A stretch of 60,000 nt of DNA from Phoronis australis. Lineage: Eukaryota; Phoronida; Phoronidae. The DNA is taken from positions 346,898-406,897 of the forward strand of contig NMRA01000314.1 of assembly GCA_002633005.1 (NCBI GenBank). Reading direction: 5' to 3'. The notes beneath the pieces were generated by a model. It saw only the letters and a list, made by a program, of their open reading frames with translations, searched no databases and was not told where the DNA came from. Shown piece after piece: positions 38,901-47,900 of the stretch. Position numbers and translations under genes: made by a program. Positions within the stretch are counted from its first letter, which is position 1; each line of letters starts with the position of its first letter.

Positions 38901-41900
38901 CCTGAAAACAATAAAATAGTTGGATATCAAAAAACAAGAGCGGAGAATAAATCAAGATTTTTTGTTTGAACCAAGAACTTGCAAATCGATCCAAAACTGA
39001 AGATGTCTGAAACAATCTAGTGTATTCAAGATATTCTAGTCAGTAGAAACATTGTGGCATTCAACCCGAGTGAACAACAGACGCGGGATGGCAAGCATGA
39101 GCCAAAACAAAGAAGTTGTGAAACTCAAAAAGAAAGTGATGACCTCCATTACTAGCAACTAATAAAACTCTGTAGCACCAATGACAACAGTTTGCAGTTT
39201 AGTATATTTACACAGAGAGGTTTTCCCAGGTCCTGAGAACCAACCACTTACCTTCTATATGAGCATAATCACTGTTTGGACCAGCTGTCTCACCATCCAT
39301 ACCAAGGGCACTGGAAATGGAAAGGTCAAAGGTCAATGAAAGAGTATAGCTCAACCAAGAGCCACCCTTCCAGGTGACCAGTAACAGTAATGGGCAAAGA
39401 CACAAAAATTCGCCAACAACTTACAATACCTTGAAAGTTAGTGACTGGTAATTTCGGAATCAGACCTGTAATATTAATCAACAGTTGTTTTGGCCAATGA
39501 TTCGGAAATAGCTCTGAATTAAACCTGTAATCAAAAGCAGGTGTATATAAAAAGGAATGTGAAAGATTAACACAACTCTCAGGCAAACTTTGTGGACAGA
39601 ACTGTGAATGTAGAACTGTAACACAGGCAGACACCAGATGTCTGGGCTGTGTTCTGCAGATGCCAGAAAAATGGGACGAGCAAGTCTTCACCAGATACCG
39701 CCATACATTACTAGCCATCACACTAGCTTACATTAGTGACCATTGTATGTCTATGAAACACATCCCTGAAAGGAGTGCTCCTACTGTGGTCATGTCTCCT
39801 GCAGGGGGCACTGCTTGACCACCAAAGTATCCAAATAAACTAATAAGCTAACAACCCCCTCCCACCATTGGTGGTACAATTTTTTTAAGTCCACTGTCTA
39901 ATCGCGGAGGGGGGAGATTAGCAAAACCAACAGCGACTAAAGTCCAGATGACTGAATTAATTTTCCATGAGACAATAGCGGAAGGCTTATAAGTATCACC
40001 CAAAAGTATGATGCTAGACTTTCAATAGTGCACTCTACTGAACCAAATAACTGAAGAAAATAATGTCAAGGACATTTAGGATTGACAACTTTGGACCAGA
40101 GAGTTTTGAGCAAATAATGAACTTCCTGGTTCAAAAAAAGGAACAGAATCTAAAACACCACAAAAAGTTTTCGGGTTAAAGTCCAGAGCTTAAATAACCG
40201 GGTCCCTGACAGACATCAAGGACTACCGTAGAGTTGGCACATGTTTCCAAAAAGACTATTTCAATATAAAAGCTCTACCTGTAGTTTCACATAGCAGGTT
40301 TTACAATAGTTACCCAACCCCAGTAAAAAAACAAACCAAGGATTCACGTGTACANACTGAATTAATTTTCCATGAGACAATATCGGAAGGCTTATAAGTA
40401 TCACCCAAAAGTATGATGCTAGACTTTCAATAGTGCACTCTACTGAACCAAATAACTGGAGAAAATAATGTCAAGGACATTTAGGATTGACAACTTTGGA
40501 CCAGAGAGTTTTGAGCAAATAATGAACTTCCTGGTTCAAAAAAAGGAACAGAATCTAAAACACCACAAAAAGTTTTCGGGTTAAAGTCCAGAGCTTAAAT
40601 AACCGGGTCCCTGACAGACATCAAGGACTACCGTAGAGTTGGCACATGTTTCCAAAAAGACTATTTCAATATAAAAGCTCTACCTGTAGTTTCACATAGC
40701 AGGTTTTACAATAGTTACCCAACCCCAGTAAAAAAACAAACCAAGGATTCACGTGTACAGCATCTCCTTGATGCATCTAGACACAAACTGATCAGACAAC
40801 ACCATATGAGATCTATATGAACAGGACCGTCCCAGATAGAAATATCTGCTGTCCTAGAAGGAAGAAAACTCGTTGTTAAAAGTGGCCTCAAGTTTAAAAA
40901 TCGTGGTTTGATTCCAGGACTAATGTCGCAAAATTCAACAATCAAATTTGGCTGTGTAATGTATTACCGTCTCCTATTATGGAATGATGAGACTGATTAA
41001 AACTAAATATTTCTACCTGGCAATAGATACTTAATCTACAAAGTTAAGTTTTCCAATGAGCATTGGTATTTAACCAAAAATGAAGTTGTTGTTATATTAA
41101 GCATTAGAATTGTCAATGACTATATGTTCAAATATTAACAGAATTTAAATAATTACAAAAGTCGTAACGCGAAGGTCGCGATAGAATCTCAGGGGTTACA
41201 GGGACTATAAACTTGACTCGTTTTTATCAGCAATTTCAAAAGTTGATTTCCCATTCGGCTGTGGGGGCAATAAATGTGATGATTACGCCTCGTCTGGCAA
41301 TGGAACAACTTTTAAGTGAATGGTGAGAAGCCTTGAACGTCAACGCAGCATTCATATATGAAACAGCTTTCGACAGCCAAATTTACCATCAGCGTTATTA
41401 AATTTATACAGTACAGCACTTTTGCAACATGTCTGTTTAGTTAACCCAATACCTACAGAATTAGAAGGTTCAGGAAAAGCACAATCGAGTCGCATTATAA
41501 CGTACCTATCGTTTATAACGTTGGATCGTTCCAATATACTCATTCTACAATTCCTTTTTAATGAACACGGATACAGAACTTGTAACATATGCGTGTCTGT
41601 GGATGGTATAACCACCAAAGAACTATGTCGCAGTCGAAGCGCTGTTCAGCATTGATCGTAATGTGGTGGTTTTAGAAAATTCATGAAAATTCTCGTGGAC
41701 TATAGAGGAAATTTCGAAGCAAAAACTTTCGGCAAATTTTCAACAATTTTAGTGTCATTTTTCGTCCAACTTCCTTCCGGATTTTCGCCATGACTTCCAA
41801 CAAAAATCGTTAACTCTTGAAATGAACGTTAATTTTCGTCCAATTTTCATTAGGATTTTCGCTTTACAATAAAAATGTATGTGCTTGAACACGGTCACCT

Positions 41901-44900
41901 GTCGCTCTCACTTTGAAATGGCAAAAAAAGACGAAACTTTACAGTTCACACATGTGCTCACGACAGCCATGAGAACGGATTACTCAGAATATTGTGGCAC
42001 TGCGCAAATTAGACCGTTGCAGATTAATAAATTCACGAAATTTGTTACTTTCTCATGAATTTTACTGACATCCCACGCTAATTTCTGTGAATTTACTTTG
42101 AAATTATTTGTGTTAATTAACTTCTTAACTGATATAAAATTCAAAACAAAGGAAACCGCTTTACCACGTAGTAATACCAAAAGTTACTTCAAACTCAGCT
42201 GATCTGATCGAAGCGACCTCTGCTAAAACTTCACCGATATTTACGGAGAGAGCACATACAGGTGTCAAAATTTTATGAAGATTTTGAAACTTCTATTAAT
42301 TTAAATCTATCGGAAGAGCGAAAAAGTGAAAATAGACTCGTTGTTTCGTTAGGCAACTCTTGTCTTAACACCATCAGCTAATGTGTATTAATGCGAAATC
42401 GCACGTTACTGGCCAAACAAAGACATGTGGTTTACTCAGGAATTTCGACCGACTCGAAAATGAGGAGAGGATTTTCGGGTCAGTCTATCACGACCAAAAC
42501 CCGTTATGTAGAATAGTTGAAATCTCAGAACACGAGATTGAAATTTTAATGTCAGCATTCTGTAACTGACACTGCCAGTTCACTAATTAAAGTAAAACAC
42601 GAATTTTGATTTAAAACTTGCGATTCAAGAAAAGACTTAAGCTAACTAATGCTCCGTTCCGTGCAACACCTATGCGCCACCTATTATGGGAACAGTGCCT
42701 GAAGGGGCTTGACAACTGGAAATGTCAAGAAGGAATCAAAGTATAAAATTAGAGGAAAAATACTCAGTGTCCACCAGAGAAGTCCTGCTATGATACCTCC
42801 AGTGAGTCACCCATCTCAATGTAGAGAATGGACTTTGATTCCACAACAAAGACTGTAACACCATATCATAGTCTCCTTCAAGATGCCTGCACTAGGACAG
42901 TTGAGGCATAGTTGGAATGTGTGTCTACTGAGGTCATACAAGGAATACTCTTGACCATGAGTGACCAGAGAGAGTGAAGGACAGAAGGCTGGTCTCCAAT
43001 CATTTAACTTTAATTCTTGCCTTAAACATTATAATCATTTAAGTAAATAAACAAGTAATGTGTAAAATCTCCAGTATACTCACAATTATTTCAGACAGAT
43101 TTCCTTGAAAAATGACTTGACAGTCGTAATACAGGAAGAAAATCTAACTCATCAAGAGAATGATTTAACAAAAATTGTCCATCAGGTATAATCAAAGATA
43201 AGATGACAACAAGTCATACCAAACTGGACCGAAGACACAGGTCAAAGTTCACACAAAAACACAGGTCAAAGTTCACACAAAAACACAGGTCAAAGTTCAC
43301 ACTTAGATTGCTGCCACAGATCTACTGTTACCATAATAAAATTAACAAGCTGAGGCCTGTGGTGGGAAAGTTTATTTTTCTGCAGTAAGTCACATGTTGA
43401 GGATTCCAGAAACATGCAACTGATTAACAAACCATTGATGGTACAGACAAGCAGACCTGGAGACACCACTACCTAATCTTCCTAAATTGTCCCATAACAG
43501 TAAACTTTTGGTTGGCAGCTCAGTAATACAAGACACCCTGTAATGCTGCCATGGTCCAACAGAACATTTACATAACCGTCAGAACTGACCATCACTAAAG
43601 ATTAGAAAGGTTCCATTTACAACTCCTCAGTCCAGCAAAAAACAGAAAGTTCCATAACAATTTGTCATCATTAAAATGAACGCATAATGAAAAATCTACG
43701 CTTTAGACACTGACTAATGCTACCTTACTTACAAAGGAAACTTATATCTGCACATGAAGCCACCTCCAAACTTTGCAGAAGCAAATATTCAAAGACAACA
43801 TGCATGATCGATAGAAGTCATTTTTGAAAGTGAAGGTGAAATACTTACTCTGCCTCACACCAGAACTGGTTTCAACACAAAATTATGGATTTTACATTCC
43901 ACAAAGTGCAAAAGCAAAACAGATGTAAAATGAAACCGTACATACGTAAACTCGAAATGCACAGTCTCGTTACTTACGGACACGAGACAGGACGCGACTT
44001 AGTGTTCTTCTTGTCAGAGGAGAGCGGTGTGCGCCAACGTTTAATCCAATTGCGCCACATCTCGTTAACGGCGACGGAAAACGTGTTCAGCCGAAAATAA
44101 GAATGGAACAATGTGTGATTACAAAAGACGCTCCATATACACTTGAGCTTCACAGTATACTGAACAGAGGCTGGCCAGTCGTTATCACACAGATCTCACC
44201 AACAGCAAGAGAGGGCCATAAATAAACACCATCTTGTAATCTAAACAGAATGCTTGTCATAATCCATAAACCTGGAGTTGAAACAAAGCAGCAACAGTTT
44301 TAATCAGAGAATGATTATGTTTACCAGTCTATCCACAGGACGTGTCTGTTGTAGAGCCTACAAGTATCATCTCTAGGCAGGGACGAGTCTGTCGCAGAGC
44401 CTACAAGTATCATCTCTAGACAGGGTACTTCCAAGAACAAAACAAGGTGGGATAATCCCACCAGCTAAAAACTCACAAATCAAAAGAAGATGAAACTTGT
44501 GTCGCTGCACACCTTGAACAATGCCAACGACAGGTGAGATGACCAGCCGAACCAAGACAAAGGCCGAACCTCTCACGTATACGGCATCATCAACTCTGAC
44601 CACGTCGCAATCGCTACCACGTGATTCTAGGAATAAACTGTCCCCTCTAACCACCACAGCCACTGTATTTTACTGCAGATTCCCAATTAAAACCAAATAT
44701 GCGAGATGACCAGTACAAACAAGATATTGCAGGACCGTATGTCTCTAACAAACTCTTTGCAAGCAACACAACTACAACCAACGAGATGATGGAGGATAAA
44801 CCTTAACAGAGTCCCCAGTACAAAACATCCAACTCAAGTCAGCACCGTTCAATGACTATTCACCATACTGTTCACTACAGGTATCTGCACTTTACTGCAC

Positions 44901-47900
44901 TCAGCGCATGTCAATCTAACAGAGCATCACAAATCCAACCACTGACCACAAGAACGATCCAACAGCAGCACAGACGAAATCACCATCAGATGGAGCCAAC
45001 GAGAGACAACACACTCAGACAGCAATAGTTGGCATAGTCTACCAGCTGGCATGCTGGGAAATATGTAAATTGGCTGGGAGATGTTGTGTTATGGGACAGA
45101 CAGACAGTTAGCAGCCAGGAGTTAATTATGAACCTGCTGGCAGAGAAGGAAGCCATCCATAGAACCAACCAGTAACCTACAGTCAGGGGATGACAATGTG
45201 CCCCTTGCCAGAGAGGGTAATTATCCCTACAATAGTGATGGGATGTCTGTCTTAATAAAAACAGTTATCTCAAGCAGAGGAATTAATGTTGAATAACATG
45301 CAACATAAGTAACTGACCTATTTTTGTGGCATAAACAAAGTCCAGAGAAAATAATTTCTGACAGGCTAATACTCTCAAACTAGATGTTTATGAAGATGAA
45401 GACAGATCAACTGAGTTTCACACAAATGCATCTTAGTGCAACTCATTGTAAATTGTAGGTAGGGGAGGGTATCTGGACAATTTCTGTCACACAAGTACAC
45501 AGCTTTGTTGAAAGAATTCAAACAGTAGTAGAACAGAGATCAGAAAGCTGAGAAAGTTAAGGGACTTGCAAACAAAGGAACAAATCAGGTTAAGCCAAGC
45601 ATTCACTAGAATGTGGTTATATTTCTTAACAATGTATTTCAACACATGAAAAGTAACACTACCACAGCAGTATAGAAATAGACAGACACACAATGTGCAA
45701 ATAAGTTCTGTTAAGGTATCTCTAGATATCTCTGTAGGAATTAGTAAGCAAATTATGGCTTAACCTCACAGCTCAAATCACCTTGGTACTGGCCTAAAGA
45801 GGTCAATAACATTCCTTTGACAGATTTCGAAACAATGAGACTAAAACTTCTTCAATAAAATTGGTCCTTTGGTTTTGATTTTGATGGGACTTGAGCATTT
45901 CTCTTCAACAACACCTAACTTGCCACGTAAAGTTTTTTGCAACAAATATTGTATGAATAATAGTAATAATCATGATAATAATAATAATAATAATATCTCA
46001 GGTTTGGAAAAGATTTGAAAATGATTTTCCAAGTATGCAATCGAAAGGCTCAAAACATTGCCAACTTGAAATCGCACCACATTAAAAAATTTGCGTGTGA
46101 CCTGCTCATGATGTTAGCCGTTATCCTAAGACAATTGTCTACTAGTCTACAGTCTTTCTGTTTCACACAAGTGACTATCGATCAAGTTGCCTGCACAGGG
46201 GACCTTAACTCAATTGGCCCTGGCCAGTAGACATTGATAGGATGGTGCACACATTGCTAGTGCCAGAACTGCTCCGAAAAATAAAAAGCAAAATAGCAGG
46301 TCATATAATATGAAAATAAAGACAGTGTACTACTTGGTGCCCAGATGACACATGGGAAACTGAAATTGTGTATGATTTAATATTTCCATACTTTCAGGTC
46401 AGATTCAGTTAACTATGACAAGAAACAGGCACTGCATGAAAGCCAACTCAAGCTCACTAAGTTCTACCATAACTTATATTTGCATTGCGGTCAGAGCCTC
46501 ACTCTGAAGGTCACACCATGTGGATTGATAGGCCTGCTTTAGATCATCAAAAAGCAGTCATTTAAAAAGAATAAACAAAGGTTTCGACTCTGAAAGGTAT
46601 ACTGTAAACTCGCGGGTTAACGCCCTGGGCGCTTAAACTGGAAGACCCTGAGACAGGGGGTGGGCGATTACCCAAGCAGTGGATGTTTACGTCCAAATTT
46701 TAGCCGAGCTGGGCAAGCTCGCAGGGTGCTCATTCGAGCACGGAACTTGTAAGTTTGGTCAAACAGCCGGACCCGACAACCACAGTTTCTCACGGCTCAA
46801 ACCAAAACAGGATGTCAAATTTGAAAGGGTGATTTCACGAGAAAACTCTGATGAAAAATGTCATACCACAGAGATTTATGAACCTCGAATGATGGCAGTC
46901 CACTTACCATATCAGCAATCACTGTTTCAGATCAGTAAATGGGACTACATTTCGTTTCCAAAACCATTGTAAAGTGTTGTTCGTATGACTGTGTTAAGTT
47001 GGAACCCTTCTGGTCCCATCTCGTCATTGTTAATGTCGTCTGCGTGTTAAAACCGATAAACTTTCGATTCACTGTTTACTTTATCTGGCACTGGATTAAA
47101 AAACCGACGATTTATTCCTGGCCGACTCGGACCGTTTGCAATTCCAACTAGAGGGGGGGTGTGAATAATTGTTCAATTCAAATCTGAGTCAACCCAGGAG
47201 AAAATCTAGCAAAATCAAGTGCTGCATCTGAAAATACATGGTAATGTTTCGAAGTTTTACCTGTTTTCGCTTAACACTCAAAAAACTTGATCTACTGAAC
47301 TCACAAAAGCATCGGAAATGGTGTCTAATACCAAAAAATTTAAACTAAGTAATTCGATAACTTGTCACCTAGACAAACCTACGTCGATGACGACCAGCAC
47401 ATCATAGGCCTAATCTCGTAGTAGACTTGCGTCACTTCTATAAAAATCTACAGAGTAGGCCAACATTAACTTAACAAAAGATCAGTTGATAAAAAAGTTA
47501 AAAAAAGGTGTTTGCAGCACTTGAGTTATTCCCCAAACGCCAGCTGAAAAACATACTTTTCGAGACAATTGTACGCAGGTGTAAGCACGCCGTGTTTCCG
47601 CAAACACGGAAGTCTAAGCCTGAGGCGAAGCTGTGAACAAAAGCACGAGTTCAAGCGCAAGTTCCGTAAGCGGTAAGTTGGGGATGGGTAATTACCCGAG
47701 AGGTGGGCGCTTTCGTGGAAATTAGCACAAAGTAGGGGATGGGCGATTACCCAAGTGATGGGCGCTTAAACTGAAAATTGACTAAAAGTCGGGGATGGGC
47801 GATTACCTGGGTATGGGAGTTAACCCGCGAGTTTACGGTAATATCAACTGCTGCTAATTCAGGTCACTGAAAACCTCACGGGTAGAGGAACAAAAGTTAG

